From Aquabacterium sp. NJ1 (GTDB taxonomy: Bacteria > Pseudomonadota > Gammaproteobacteria > Burkholderiales > Burkholderiaceae_C), in contig NZ_JRKM01000001.1 of NCBI RefSeq assembly GCF_000768065.1, forward strand, positions 620,001 to 684,000: a stretch of DNA of 64,000 nucleotides. The letters are read 5' to 3'. The translations under genes were made by a program, and so were the position numbers. Shown in pieces: positions 8,606 through 17,373 of the stretch (positions are counted from its first letter, which is position 1; every line of letters starts with the position of its first letter). The notes under the pieces were generated by a model. That model was not told where the DNA came from. It did no database searches and saw nothing but the letters and a program-made list of their open reading frames with translations.

Positions 8606-9337
8606 ATGAAGGTATTGCTGATCGACGACCACCCCCTGATCCTTGCCGCGCTGCAATCCGTCATCCAGGGCCTCGGCGACAACGTGACCGTCTCAGCCGC
8701 CGACAGCGGGCGTGCCGCCCGGGAAACGCTGCGCACCGACGCCAATTACGACCTGGTCCTGCTGGACCTGCATCTGGGCGACGCCGACGGCTTTGACCTG
8801 CTGGGCGAATTGCGCACCAAATACCCTGCCCTGCCTGTGGTCGTGATCTCCGCCTCGGACCGCACCAGCGACGTGATCCGCGCCATCGACATGGGCGCCA
8901 TGGGCTTTGTGCCCAAGCGTGCCGCCAACGAAACCCTGCTGGACGCCCTGCAACAGGTCATGTCCGGCGGCGTGTACGTGCCCCCCATGAGCATGGGCGC
9001 CGACCACCAGCCCCAGCTCAGCGGCTCCCCTCACGTCCAGCAGGTGCAACGCGAGGCCACGGAAGCCTCCTTCCAGACGGTGCCGTCCCTGGTGCAACTG
9101 GGCCTCACCCCACGCCAGTCCGACGTGCTCAACCTGCTGCTCAAGGGCCAGCCCAACAAGCTGATCGCCCGCGAACTGGGCCTGTCGGTGGAAACGGTCA
9201 AGGACCACGTCGCTGCCGTGCTGCGCGCATTGGGTGTCAGCTCGCGTACCCAGGCGGTGATCGCGGTCAGCCAGATCCTGCAAAAGCAAGGTGGCGGCAA
9301 CATGGGCACCGCTGCCAACACCTGGCGCACACGCTGA
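8606..9337 (+). CDS. NarL/FixJ-type response regulator
   Basis: A DNA-binding response regulator. The receiver domain (residues 1-120) has the acidic pair D7/D8, phospho-acceptor D54 (LLDLHL) and conserved K104 (FVPKR). A linker of about 40 residues leads to a LuxR-type helix-turn-helix (LTPRQSDVLNLLLKG; LSVETVKDHVAAVLRALGV). It is followed after 14 bases by the hybrid histidine kinase, so it is probably that kinase's partner. It is divergent from the SecA/M50/HlyD operon and is the natural candidate to control it. The start has AGGAG at seven bases. The C-terminal 20 residues are a short Gly-rich tail with no visible function. Confidence 0.92.
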   Translation: MKVLLIDDHPLILAALQSVIQGLGDNVTVSAADSGRAARETLRTDANYDLVLLDLHLGDADGFDLLGELRTKYPALPVVVISASDRTSDVIRAIDMGAMGFVPKRAANETLLDALQQVMSGGVYVPPMSMGADHQPQLSGSPHVQQVQREATEASFQTVPSLVQLGLTPRQSDVLNLLLKGQPNKLIARELGLSVETVKDHVAAVLRALGVSSRTQAVIAVSQILQKQGGGNMGTAANTWRTR

Positions 9338-9351
9338 TACCGCGCGGAGCC

Positions 9352-11205
9352 ATGGCCACCCCCACCGTGAGTACCGCCCAACCGGGCAAACGGGCCCATG
9401 CGGCCGCCGAAAACCCGGACAGCTACAACACCCTGCCCCCGCCGTCTGACGACGCCCTGGCGCAGGACACCACCAAGCTGGTGTACCGCCAGACCAGCGC
9501 CGCGCTGATGGCGCACTTCCTGGGCATGGTGGTCCTCATCGGCGTGTACTGGCGATACGCGCCCCGGCACGTGCTGTGGGGCTGGGCCGCGGCCTTTGCC
9601 ACGGTCTGGACGGTGCGCTTCGCCGGCTTGCTGGGCTATGACCGCGCGATTCTGCAAGGGCGGGCCGACTCCGACAAATGGCTTCGACGCTGGAACGTCA
9701 GCATGTTCGCCGGCGTGCTGCTGTGGAGCCTGGCCTCCATGCTGTTCTATGACTATGGCGGCCCGCAGGAACGCACGGCGATGCTGCTGATCGTGTACTC
9801 GCTGGCCCTGGGTGCCGTGCCCAATATGGCCTGCCAGCCCAGGCTGTTTCTGGCCTGCATGGGCGTGTATTTCGTGCCCATGATCGTGCGCACCGCCCTG
9901 CGGGACGTGCCGGGCGAGATGCAGATCGCCGGCATCCTGTGCCTGGTCTGCCTGTGTGCGCTGGCGCTGGGGCGCTCTTTCCGCAACGTGTTCGGCGAAA
10001 TGGTCAGCCTGCGGGTGCACACCCAGGAACTGGCCCAGCGCCTGCGCGGCGAAATGGCCATTGCCGAGGCCGCACAACGCCAGGCCGAGCTGGCCAACCG
10101 GGCCAAGACCCAGTTCTTTGCCGCTGCCAGCCATGACCTGCGGCAACCGCTCCATGCCATGGGCCTGTTCGCCGAAGCCCTGCGTCAACGCAGCAAGGAC
10201 ACCGAGGTCGCCCACCTGGTCAACAGCATCAACAACTCGGTGGACGCCCTGGAGGGCCTGTTCAGCGAGCTGCTGGACATCACCAAGATCGACACGGGCG
10301 GCGTGGACAACCAGCCCGAGCACTTCTCGATGGGTGAGCTGTTCAACCGTGTGCGCCTCACCTTCGAGCCCAACGCCTTCGAAAAAGGCCTGATGCTCAG
10401 CTTCCGTGGCGAGCACCTGCATGCCTATGCAGACCCGCTGATCGTCGAACGCATCCTGCGCAATCTGGTGTCCAACGCCATCCGCTACACCGAAGATGGC
10501 GGCGTGCTGGTCACCTGCCGCAAACGCGGGGACCAGCTTTGCCTGCAGATCTGGGACACCGGCATCGGCATCACCGAGAAAGAACAGGGCCGCATCTTCG
10601 AAGAGTTCTACCAGACGCAAAGCAGCCGCCCACTGGAGCCGCACCACCGCAAGGGCCTCGGGCTGGGGTTGGCCATCGTCAAGCGGCTGGCCGACCTCAT
10701 GGGCGCCCCGCTCACCCTGCGCTCCCGCGTCGGGCATGGCACGGTGTTCACCTTGATGCTGCCCATGGGCCGTGCTTCACGCCTGCAGGCCAGCACCTCG
10801 CCCGCCAAGCAATCCCTGGGTGTCACGCTGGACCGCCGCCACATCGTGATCGTCGAAGACGAACAGGCCGTCACCGAAGGGCTGGAGGTCTTGCTCAAGG
10901 GCTGGGGCGCCAGTGTCAGCGCCTTTGACACGGTAGAAGCCGTCCAGCAATGGGCCACGCACGCAGAGGCTCGCCCCGACCTCTTGATCGTGGACTACCG
11001 CTTGCCCGCGCAGCAAACCGGGGTGGATGCCATCAAGGTGCTGCGCGCCCGGTTCGGCGCCGACCTGCCCGCCATCATGGTCACCGGCAGCACGATGACC
11101 GGGCACGAAGAAGAAGCCCGACAGCACGACTTCCATCTGCTGATCAAGCCGGTCGTGCCCACCAAGCTGCGGGCGATGATCGCCTTCAAGCTCAGCCTGC
11201 GCTGA
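9352..11205 (+). CDS. Hybrid sensor histidine kinase with C-terminal receiver
   Basis: A 617-residue membrane kinase. About five to six hydrophobic segments lie between residues 48 and 210, with little periplasmic sequence, so the signal is probably sensed in or at the membrane. A short coiled coil leads to the HisKA box with H261 (SHDLRQPLH). The ATPase domain has the N box (NLVSNAIRYTEDGG), G1 (DTGIGI) and G2 (GLGLGLAIV). The C-terminal receiver begins near residue 497, with phospho-acceptor Asp in LIVDYRLP and Lys in LLIKPVVP. The HDLRQPLHA form of the His box is typical of hybrid kinases that pair with NarL-type regulators. Cotranscribed with the upstream regulator. The stimulus is unknown. 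Confidence 0.92.
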   Translation: MATPTVSTAQPGKRAHAAAENPDSYNTLPPPSDDALAQDTTKLVYRQTSAALMAHFLGMVVLIGVYWRYAPRHVLWGWAAAFATVWTVRFAGLLGYDRAILQGRADSDKWLRRWNVSMFAGVLLWSLASMLFYDYGGPQERTAMLLIVYSLALGAVPNMACQPRLFLACMGVYFVPMIVRTALRDVPGEMQIAGILCLVCLCALALGRSFRNVFGEMVSLRVHTQELAQRLRGEMAIAEAAQRQAELANRAKTQFFAAASHDLRQPLHAMGLFAEALRQRSKDTEVAHLVNSINNSVDALEGLFSELLDITKIDTGGVDNQPEHFSMGELFNRVRLTFEPNAFEKGLMLSFRGEHLHAYADPLIVERILRNLVSNAIRYTEDGGVLVTCRKRGDQLCLQIWDTGIGITEKEQGRIFEEFYQTQSSRPLEPHHRKGLGLGLAIVKRLADLMGAPLTLRSRVGHGTVFTLMLPMGRASRLQASTSPAKQSLGVTLDRRHIVIVEDEQAVTEGLEVLLKGWGASVSAFDTVEAVQQWATHAEARPDLLIVDYRLPAQQTGVDAIKVLRARFGADLPAIMVTGSTMTGHEEEARQHDFHLLIKPVVPTKLRAMIAFKLSLR

Positions 11206-11271
11206 GGCGGGTGCATCAAACCTGCAGCGAGCAGGCCTGCGGACGGCAAGCCTGCATCGCTCGGGGGCCGG

Positions 11272-12237
11272 TCAGCAGCCCTGGCAGAGTTCCTTGCGCG
11301 CGGCCTCGTACTCGGCCTTCAGGCGCGCCACCAGCTCGGCCGTGGGCACGATCTGCTTGACCGCACCAATGCCCTGGCCGCAACCCCAGATGTCCTTCCA
11401 GACTTTGGCGTCGCCGCCGTCCTTGCTGCCGAAGCTCATCTGGCTGGGGTCGCCATTGCCCAGCGTGTCCGGGTCCAGGCCCGCGTTCACGATGGAGGGG
11501 CGCAGGTAGTTGCCGTGCACACCGGTGAACTTGCTGGAGTAGATGATGTCGGCGCTGTTGCTGTCGACGATCATCTGCTTGTAGGCCTCCACGGCGCGGG
11601 CCTCTTCGGTGGCGATGAAGGCCGAGCCGATGTAGGCGAAGTCGGCACCCATGGCGCGCGCAGCCAGGATGGCACGGCCATTCGCGATCGAGCCTGACAG
11701 CGCCAGTGGCCCGGTGAACCACTCGCGGATCTCCTGGATCAGCGCAAACGGACTGGTGGTGCCTGCATGGCCACCGGCACCAGCCGCCACCGCGATCAGG
11801 CCGTCCGCACCCTTTTCAATGGCCTTGTTGGCGAACTTGTTGTTGATGATGTCGTGCATCACCACACCGCCCCAGTTGTGCACCGCATCGTTGACGTCGG
11901 TGCGCGCGCCCAGCGAGGTGATGATCAGCGGCACCTTGTACTTCTCGCACATGGCCATGTCGTGGTCCAGGCGGTCATTGCTCTTGTGCACGATCTGGTT
12001 GATCGCGAACGGGGCCGCAGGCTTGTCCGGGTTGGCGGCGTTGTGGGCAGCCAGGCTTTCGGTGATCTCGGCCAGCCATTCGTCCAACTGGGCGGCCGGA
12101 CGGGCATTGAGCGCGGGCATCGAGCCCACCACGCCGGCCTTGCATTGAGCGATCACCAGCTTGGGCGTGCTGACGATGAACATCGGCGAAGCGATGACGG
12201 GAAAGGGAACGCGCTTGAGCGTTTCAGGCAGTGCCAT
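11272..12237 (-). CDS. Nitronate monooxygenase family FMN enzyme
   Basis: A 321-residue TIM-barrel flavoprotein of the nitronate monooxygenase (2-nitropropane dioxygenase) family. It opens with the family-typical VIASPMFIVSTPKLV, and carries the catalytic-histidine loop AGAGGHAGT and the phosphate-binding ALSGSIANGRAIL/AMGADFAYIGSAF segments that hold FMN. Members oxidise nitronates or act as NAD(P)H:quinone reductases; which applies cannot be told from sequence. GGAG precedes the ATG. It lies just downstream of the acyl-CoA dehydrogenase, from which a terminator separates it, so it is likely a separate transcript. The stop is convergent with the histidine kinase gene. Confidence 0.9.
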   Translation of the reverse strand: MALPETLKRVPFPVIASPMFIVSTPKLVIAQCKAGVVGSMPALNARPAAQLDEWLAEITESLAAHNAANPDKPAAPFAINQIVHKSNDRLDHDMAMCEKYKVPLIITSLGARTDVNDAVHNWGGVVMHDIINNKFANKAIEKGADGLIAVAAGAGGHAGTTSPFALIQEIREWFTGPLALSGSIANGRAILAARAMGADFAYIGSAFIATEEARAVEAYKQMIVDSNSADIIYSSKFTGVHGNYLRPSIVNAGLDPDTLGNGDPSQMSFGSKDGGDAKVWKDIWGCGQGIGAVKQIVPTAELVARLKAEYEAARKELCQGC

Positions 12238-12261
12238 GGTCTTGTCTCCTCGTTATCAAAC

Positions 12262-12302
12262 AAAAAAAGACGCCCTCACCGGCTTGAACCGATTGGGGCG
12301 TC
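12262..12302 (-). terminator. Rho-independent terminator after the acyl-CoA dehydrogenase gene
   Basis: Read on the minus strand, GACGCCC pairs with GGGCGTC around a structured loop that contains a CGG/CCG step, and seven T follow directly. It ends the acyl-CoA dehydrogenase transcript 25 bases before the nitronate monooxygenase start. Confidence 0.75.
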
Positions 12303-12361
12303 CTTGTGTGGGCCGATCAATCCTGAACGATCAGGCTTGATACATGCTCAGTGCGGGTCGA

Positions 12362-14167
12362 TCAGAAAGCATCCAGCGACAGGGCCGTCACGCTCTCACC
12401 ACCGTTGAGGATGGTGTCACGCAGCGAAGCCACGCGGGCCAGGATGTGGTCGCCGTAGAAACGGGCGGTGGCGATCTTGGCTTCCATGAAGGACACGTCG
12501 TTGCCAGCAGCCAGATTGTCTTCCGCAGCGATCAGCGAACGGGCCATCTGCCAGCCGCAAACCAGGTTGGCGGTCAGCATCAGGTAAGGCACGGAGCCCG
12601 CGAACACGTCGTTGGGCTTGCTCTTGACGTTGGCGACCACGAAATCCACCGCTTGCAGGAAGGACTCGCGTGCGGCCTTCAGCTGGGTGGCCAGCTTCTT
12701 GCCAGCGGCGCTGTTGCGGCCAGCCAGTTGACCTTCGGTGTCGGCGATCATGGCGGCCACAGCCTTGGCCATGGCACCGCCGTCACGCGCGGTCTTGCGC
12801 CCGACCAGGTCATTGGCCTGGATGGCGGTCGTGCCTTCGTAGATCGGCAGGATGCGCGAGTCGCGGTAGTACTGAGCGGCACCGGTTTCTTCGATGAAGC
12901 CCATGCCACCGTGCACCTGTACGCCCAGCGAGGTCACTTCCACCGAGTTCTCGGTGTTGTAGCCCTTGATCAGTGGCACCAGGAACTCGTACATGGCCTG
13001 GGCCTGCTTGGCCGTGGCGGCATCCGGGTGATGGTGAGCCGTGTCATAGGCCGCTGCACCAACCAGCGCCATCGCGCGCTCGGCTTCGCACAGGGCACGC
13101 ATGGTCATCAGCATGCGCTTGACATCGGGGTGATGGATGATGGCGGCCGAACCAGGGTGAGAGCCATCCACAGGGCGCGACTGGACGCGGTCCTTGGCAT
13201 AGGCCACGGCATGCTGGTAAGCACGCTCGGACACGCCCAGGCCCTGCACGCCCACGTCGTAGCGGGCGGCATTCATCATGATGAACATGTACTCGAGGCC
13301 GCGGTTCTCTTCGCCGACCAGGTAGCCGATGGCACCTGCACCGACGTCGAACTTGTTATCGCCGAACACGAGCACAGCGGTGGGCGATGCCTTGATGCCC
13401 AGCTTGTCTTCGATCGAAGCGCAATACACGTCGTTGCGCTTGCCCAGCGAACCATCTTCGTTGACCAGGAACTTGGGCACCACGAACAGGCTGATGCCCT
13501 TGACGCCTTCCGGTGCATCCGGGGTACGCGCCAGCACGAGGTGGACGATGTTCTCCGACATGTCGTGCTCACCATAGGTGATGAAGATCTTCTGGCCGGA
13601 GATGCGATAGGTGCCGTCGCCTTGCTTGACCGCCTTGGAGCGAACCAGAGCCAGATCCGAACCAGCCTGCGGCTCGGTCAGGTTCATCGTGCCCGTCCAC
13701 TGGCCGGCGATCATGTTGGGGATGTAGCGTTGCTTGAGCTCGTCGCTGCCGGCTGTCAGCAGCGCCTCGATCGCGCCTGCTGTCAGGATGGAGCACAGCG
13801 AGAAGCTCAGGTTGGCCGAGGTCATGTGCTCGATGCAGGCCGCACCGATGGACTTGGGCAGGCCCTGGCCGCCAAATTCCGTGGGTTGACCCAGGCCTTG
13901 CCAGCCGCCTTCGGCCAGGGCCTGGTAGGCTTCCTTGAAGCCCTTGGATGCGCGTACCACGCCGTTGTCCCATGAACCGTGGTCCTGGTCCCCGCTCCAG
14001 TTCAGCGGCGCCACCACGCCTTCATTGAACTTGGCCGACTCTTCCAGCACGGCCTGGGCGGTTTCGTAACCGGCGTCTTCAAAGCCGGGGATCTGGGCAA
14101 TCTTGTCGAGGCCAGCCAATTCCTTGAGGCAGAACAGTTGGTCCTTGACTGGGGCGCGGTAACTCAT
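12362..14167 (-). CDS. Acyl-CoA dehydrogenase, long (601-residue) class
   Basis: FAD enzyme for the first dehydrogenation step of fatty acyl-CoA oxidation, passing electrons to ETF. It starts with the N-terminal extension typical of the 600-residue class (SYRAPVKDQLFCLKELAGL). The FAD/substrate-binding middle domain includes MNLTEPQAGSDLALV and QKIFITYGEHD. The C-terminal helical domain (VQVHGGMGFIEET; IYEGTTAIQANDLVGRKT) is followed by an extra C-terminal domain. I set the start at the ATG at 14167, which has GGAG eight bases upstream; the in-frame extension to 14230 runs through a terminator and is not real. Lies downstream of etfBA, a functional fit as its electron acceptor, but a terminator separates them. 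Confidence 0.93.
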   Translation of the reverse strand: MSYRAPVKDQLFCLKELAGLDKIAQIPGFEDAGYETAQAVLEESAKFNEGVVAPLNWSGDQDHGSWDNGVVRASKGFKEAYQALAEGGWQGLGQPTEFGGQGLPKSIGAACIEHMTSANLSFSLCSILTAGAIEALLTAGSDELKQRYIPNMIAGQWTGTMNLTEPQAGSDLALVRSKAVKQGDGTYRISGQKIFITYGEHDMSENIVHLVLARTPDAPEGVKGISLFVVPKFLVNEDGSLGKRNDVYCASIEDKLGIKASPTAVLVFGDNKFDVGAGAIGYLVGEENRGLEYMFIMMNAARYDVGVQGLGVSERAYQHAVAYAKDRVQSRPVDGSHPGSAAIIHHPDVKRMLMTMRALCEAERAMALVGAAAYDTAHHHPDAATAKQAQAMYEFLVPLIKGYNTENSVEVTSLGVQVHGGMGFIEETGAAQYYRDSRILPIYEGTTAIQANDLVGRKTARDGGAMAKAVAAMIADTEGQLAGRNSAAGKKLATQLKAARESFLQAVDFVVANVKSKPNDVFAGSVPYLMLTANLVCGWQMARSLIAAEDNLAAGNDVSFMEAKIATARFYGDHILARVASLRDTILNGGESVTALSLDAF

Positions 14168-14179
14168 AGGTATTCTCCG

Positions 14180-14216
14180 ATAAACACAAAGGGGGCGTCT
14201 CTTGAAAGACGCCCCC
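14180..14216 (-). terminator. Terminator between etfA and acyl-CoA dehydrogenase
   Basis: A perfect 10-base stem (GGGGGCGTCT 14191-14200 with AGACGCCCCC 14207-14216, six-base loop) is followed on the minus strand by TTTGTGTTTAT. It stands only about 24 bases before the dehydrogenase start, so it should end the etfBA transcript or act as an attenuator. No separate promoter for the dehydrogenase fits between it and the start. Confidence 0.75.
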
Positions 14217-14275
14217 GGCGGGTTGGTCAAACAGACAGACCGTCTGTCATGAATTATCCCGTAAATTGCCCGTGA

Positions 14276-15208
14276 TTACAGGGCTTTCACCAGTTCCGGC
14301 ACAGCCGTGAACAGGTCGGCTTCCAGACCGAAGTCAGCCACCTGGAAGATCGGGGCTTCCGGATCCTTGTTGATGGCCACGATGACCTTGGAATCCTTCA
14401 TACCGGCCAAGTGCTGGATGGCGCCGGAGATGCCGCAAGCGATGTACAGCTGAGGCGCCACGATCTTGCCGGTCTGGCCGACTTGCAGGTCGTTGGGAGC
14501 GTAGCCAGCGTCCACGGCAGCGCGGGAAGCACCCAGGCCAGCGTTGAGCTTGTCAGCCAGGGGCGACATGACTTCGTTGAACTTCTCGGCAGAACCCAGG
14601 GCACGGCCACCGGACACGATGATCTTGGCAGCGGTCAGCTCGGGGCGAGCAGACTTGGTCACTTCACGGCCCACGAAGGACGAGGAGCCCGAATCGGCCA
14701 CGGCAGCCACGGTTTCCACGGCAGCGGAACCACCGGTGGTGGGCGCAGCGTCGAAAGCGGTACCGCGAACGGTCAGCACCTTCACCGAGTCAGCCGATTG
14801 CACGGTGGCAATGGCGTTACCGGCGTAGATGGGGCGCTCGAAGGTGTCACCCGACACGATCTTGGTGATTTCCGAGATCTGGGCGACGTCCAGCTTGGCG
14901 GCCACGCGAGGCGACACGTTCTTGCCGGAAGCGGTGGCGGGGAACAGCAGGTGGCTGTAGCCCGAAGCCACGGCCAGCACTTGAGCAGCCAGGTTCTCAG
15001 CCAGGCCGTCGGCCAGTTGAGCGCCGTCAGCGTGCAGGACCTTGGCCACGCCAGCGATTTGAGCAGCGGCAGCGGCAGCGGCACCAGCGTTGGAGCCAGC
15101 GACGAGCACGTGCACGTCGCCACCCAGCGCCTTGGCAGCCGTCACCACGTTCAGGGTGGCGGACTTGATGCTGTTGTTGTCGTGTTCAGCAATAACGAGA
15201 GCGGTCAT
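14276..15208 (-). CDS. etfA: Electron transfer flavoprotein alpha subunit
   Basis: Alpha subunit of the FAD/AMP heterodimer that carries electrons from acyl-CoA dehydrogenases to ETF:ubiquinone oxidoreductase. The N-terminal alpha/beta domain opens [11 protein letters not shown]. The C-terminal FAD-binding domain holds the family signature ([19 protein letters not shown], then [17 protein letters not shown]). The length of 310 residues is normal. It starts 14 bases after etfB and is clearly in the same operon. The terminator before the downstream dehydrogenase marks the end of this transcript. Confidence 0.96.
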   Translation of the reverse strand: MTALVIAEHDNNSIKSATLNVVTAAKALGGDVHVLVAGSNAGAAAAAAAQIAGVAKVLHADGAQLADGLAENLAAQVLAVASGYSHLLFPATASGKNVSPRVAAKLDVAQISEITKIVSGDTFERPIYAGNAIATVQSADSVKVLTVRGTAFDAAPTTGGSAAVETVAAVADSGSSSFVGREVTKSARPELTAAKIIVSGGRALGSAEKFNEVMSPLADKLNAGLGASRAAVDAGYAPNDLQVGQTGKIVAPQLYIACGISGAIQHLAGMKDSKVIVAINKDPEAPIFQVADFGLEADLFTAVPELVKAL

Positions 15209-15222
15209 GATGCTTTATCTCC

Positions 15223-15972
15223 TCAGATCACTTTGGCGACGTTCTTCAGCTTGTCGACCAGGGTGGCCACGTCGGGCACCTTGATACCAGCGGAACGCTT
15301 GGGAGGTTCGGCAACGCTCAGGGTCTTGACGCGAGGGGCCACGTCCACGCCCAGATCCGCCGGCTTGACGGTTTCCAGGGGCTTCTTCTTGGCCTTCATG
15401 ATGTTGGGCAGCGTCACGTAGCGGGGCTCGTTCAGACGCAGGTCGGTCGTCACCACGGCGGGCAGCGACAGCTTGACCGTTTCCAGGCCGCCGTCGACTT
15501 CACGGGTCACGGACACCTTGCCGTCAGCCACTTCCACCTTGGAGGCGAAGGTGCCTTGGGGCAGGCCAGCCAGGGCAGCCAGCATCTGGCCGGTCTGGTT
15601 GCTGTCGTCATCGATGGCTTGCTTGCCCAGGATGATCAGATCAGGCTTTTCCTTGTCGACCAGGGCCTTGAGCACCTTGGCCACGGCCAGGGGCTGCACT
15701 TCAGCGTCGGTTTCGACCAGGATGCCACGGTCGGCACCGATGGCCATGGCCGTGCGCAGGGTTTCCTGGCATTGCGACACGCCGATGGACACGGCGATGA
15801 TTTCAGTGACCACGCCCTTTTCCTTCAGGCGGGTGGCTTCTTCAACGGCGATTTCGTCGAAGGGGTTCATGGACATCTTGACGTTGGCGATGTCGACACC
15901 AGAGCCGTCGGACTTCACGCGAACCTTCACGTTGTAGTCAACAACCCGCTTGACCGGAACCAGAACCTTCAT
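15223..15972 (-). CDS. etfB: Electron transfer flavoprotein beta subunit
   Basis: Beta subunit of ETF, partner of EtfA. It begins [20 protein letters not shown], as is typical, and carries the AMP-binding loop region ([19 protein letters not shown]) and the recognition segment near [19 protein letters not shown]. The length of 249 residues matches the family. The start at 15972 has GGAGA at good spacing; an in-frame extension upstream to 16155 lacks family sequence. It is divergent from murI, with a gap of about 120 bases that must hold both promoters. Confidence 0.96.
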   Translation of the reverse strand: MKVLVPVKRVVDYNVKVRVKSDGSGVDIANVKMSMNPFDEIAVEEATRLKEKGVVTEIIAVSIGVSQCQETLRTAMAIGADRGILVETDAEVQPLAVAKVLKALVDKEKPDLIILGKQAIDDDSNQTGQMLAALAGLPQGTFASKVEVADGKVSVTREVDGGLETVKLSLPAVVTTDLRLNEPRYVTLPNIMKAKKKPLETVKPADLGVDVAPRVKTLSVAEPPKRSAGIKVPDVATLVDKLKNVAKVI

Positions 15973-16092
15973 GCGATGTTCTCCTGCGTCATGAGGAAGA
16001 GTTAAATAAAAGTTTGCCGCGCCCAAAAAAGCACGATCGTTCGATTCTAACGCGAACTTGGGAGATTGGACCACAAATGCGGATGCAATCGC

Positions 16093-17034
16093 ATGACAAA
16101 ATGCGACTTCTGCCCCGCGTTCCACGCCCCTGCCCCTCTGCTTGTGAACCAGCACGCCCCCGCATCCCCTGAAACAGGTGCCTCACCAGCACCCATCTAC
16201 CGAGGCGCCCACACACACATCGGGGTATTCGACTCCGGCCTGGGCGGGCTTTCCGTGCTGCGCGCCTTGCACGCTCGACTGCCAGAGGCGGAACTGACCT
16301 ATGTGGCCGACTCCGGGCACGCGCCCTATGGTGAGCGCGACGACGACTTCATCGCCGAGCGCAGTCATCGCATCTGCGCATTCCTGCTGGCCAGACAGGT
16401 TGATGTCATCGTGGTGGCCTGCAACACGGCCACGGCTGCCGCCATCCACTTGATCCGCCAGACTTACCCCCATGTGCCGGTGGTTGGCGTTGAACCGGGC
16501 GTCAAGCCGGCTGTAGCCCATTCACACAACAAGCGTGTAGGCGTGCTAGCCACCCCCAGCACCCTGTCAAGCGACAAATACAAACGTTTGATTGAAAGTT
16601 ATGCGCAGGGTGCATTGATCGTGCCTCAACCCTGCCCTGGCCTGGCGCGGGAAATTGAAACCGGCGAACTGGATACGCCGGCTTTGCGCGCACTGGTCGA
16701 GCGCTTCAGTGCGCCGCTGAAGCTGGCCAAGGTGGACACCGTGGTGCTGGGCTGTACGCACTACCCTTTTGTCAGGCCACTGTTTGCCCAGGCCCTGGGG
16801 CCAGATGTGGTGATCATGGACACGGCGGACGCCGTGGCCGCGCACACTGCTCGTCTATGCAGCACGAGCAACAGCCAGAAATCGGCAAAACCAGAAAAAT
16901 TGGAAACTTCGCGCAGAATTAATCATAAATCACCCAGCGAAGTTCATTTATTTTCCAGCGGAAACCCATCCCACCTCGCAGAGGTCGCGAAGAAATGGTT
17001 GGGCCTGGAAGGAAGCGTCTCTTCCTTCGACTAA
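16093..17034 (+). CDS. murI: Glutamate racemase
   Basis: Converts L- to D-glutamate for peptidoglycan in the cytoplasm. It shows the substrate-loop [14 protein letters not shown], the first catalytic cysteine in [11 protein letters not shown] and the second in [11 protein letters not shown]. The C-terminal stretch [23 protein letters not shown] matches the family end, but is reached through a Ser/Lys/Asn-rich spacer of about 30 residues with lower GC than the rest of the gene. Start choice is uncertain: the ATG at 16093 is followed by about 38 non-family residues, an upstream TTG at 16066 and an internal GTG at 16144 are possible. An 8-base stem (17008-17028) overlaps the stop region and may aid termination. 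Confidence 0.92.
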   Translation: MTKCDFCPAFHAPAPLLVNQHAPASPETGASPAPIYRGAHTHIGVFDSGLGGLSVLRALHARLPEAELTYVADSGHAPYGERDDDFIAERSHRICAFLLARQVDVIVVACNTATAAAIHLIRQTYPHVPVVGVEPGVKPAVAHSHNKRVGVLATPSTLSSDKYKRLIESYAQGALIVPQPCPGLAREIETGELDTPALRALVERFSAPLKLAKVDTVVLGCTHYPFVRPLFAQALGPDVVIMDTADAVAAHTARLCSTSNSQKSAKPEKLETSRRINHKSPSEVHLFSSGNPSHLAEVAKKWLGLEGSVSSFD

Positions 17035-17373
17035 CAGGCCATTTGCCCCCCAAATTCTGGCAATTACTGAAATTTGCCTGAAAGGCCCCCCTCAGTCGTG
17101 AGGTTTCGCCCACTTTGCCTCCCGACATAGCGCCTTCGGATAGACCTGGTGTCGCCAGGGGCTTAAGCGGCGCCCCCCCTTCCCGATAACCCGATGTCGT
17201 GCGGAGAATCCCGCGGTTCAAAAACGCTTTGAAGAACCCCGGCTTATTCGCGCGTTGGAGTCTGTGCATCACGCATAGCCTCTGACGAGATCGGATTTTT
17301 CCTTCTGGGAACCGGGTGTTGGCCACATGTGACGCGCAACCCCAAGGACCAGAGGACCACAAGGGGTTAATAA
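17035..17373 (+). promoter_or_regulatory. Long leader before the first giant gene
   Basis: This 339-base stretch has no credible gene. It contains small hairpins (CCTGG/CCAGG near 17143-17160; TTCAAA/TTTGAA near 17217-17236). AGGGG sits about eight bases before the ATG of the giant gene. I could not find a convincing sigma-70 or sigma-54 promoter. A minus-strand frame crosses it but has no family features. It probably holds the promoter and a structured 5' leader. Confidence 0.4.

Noticed and set aside
16919..17362. Minus-strand frame of 147 codons between murI and giant gene 1
   Set aside because: It overlaps the murI end antisense, lacks family features, and the region looks like a leader with small stems.
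17035..17373. Cyclic-di-GMP (GEMM) riboswitch in the giant gene 1 leader
   Set aside because: A few bases (CACGCATAGCC) recall the motif, but the paired helices and the tetraloop/receptor are not present.
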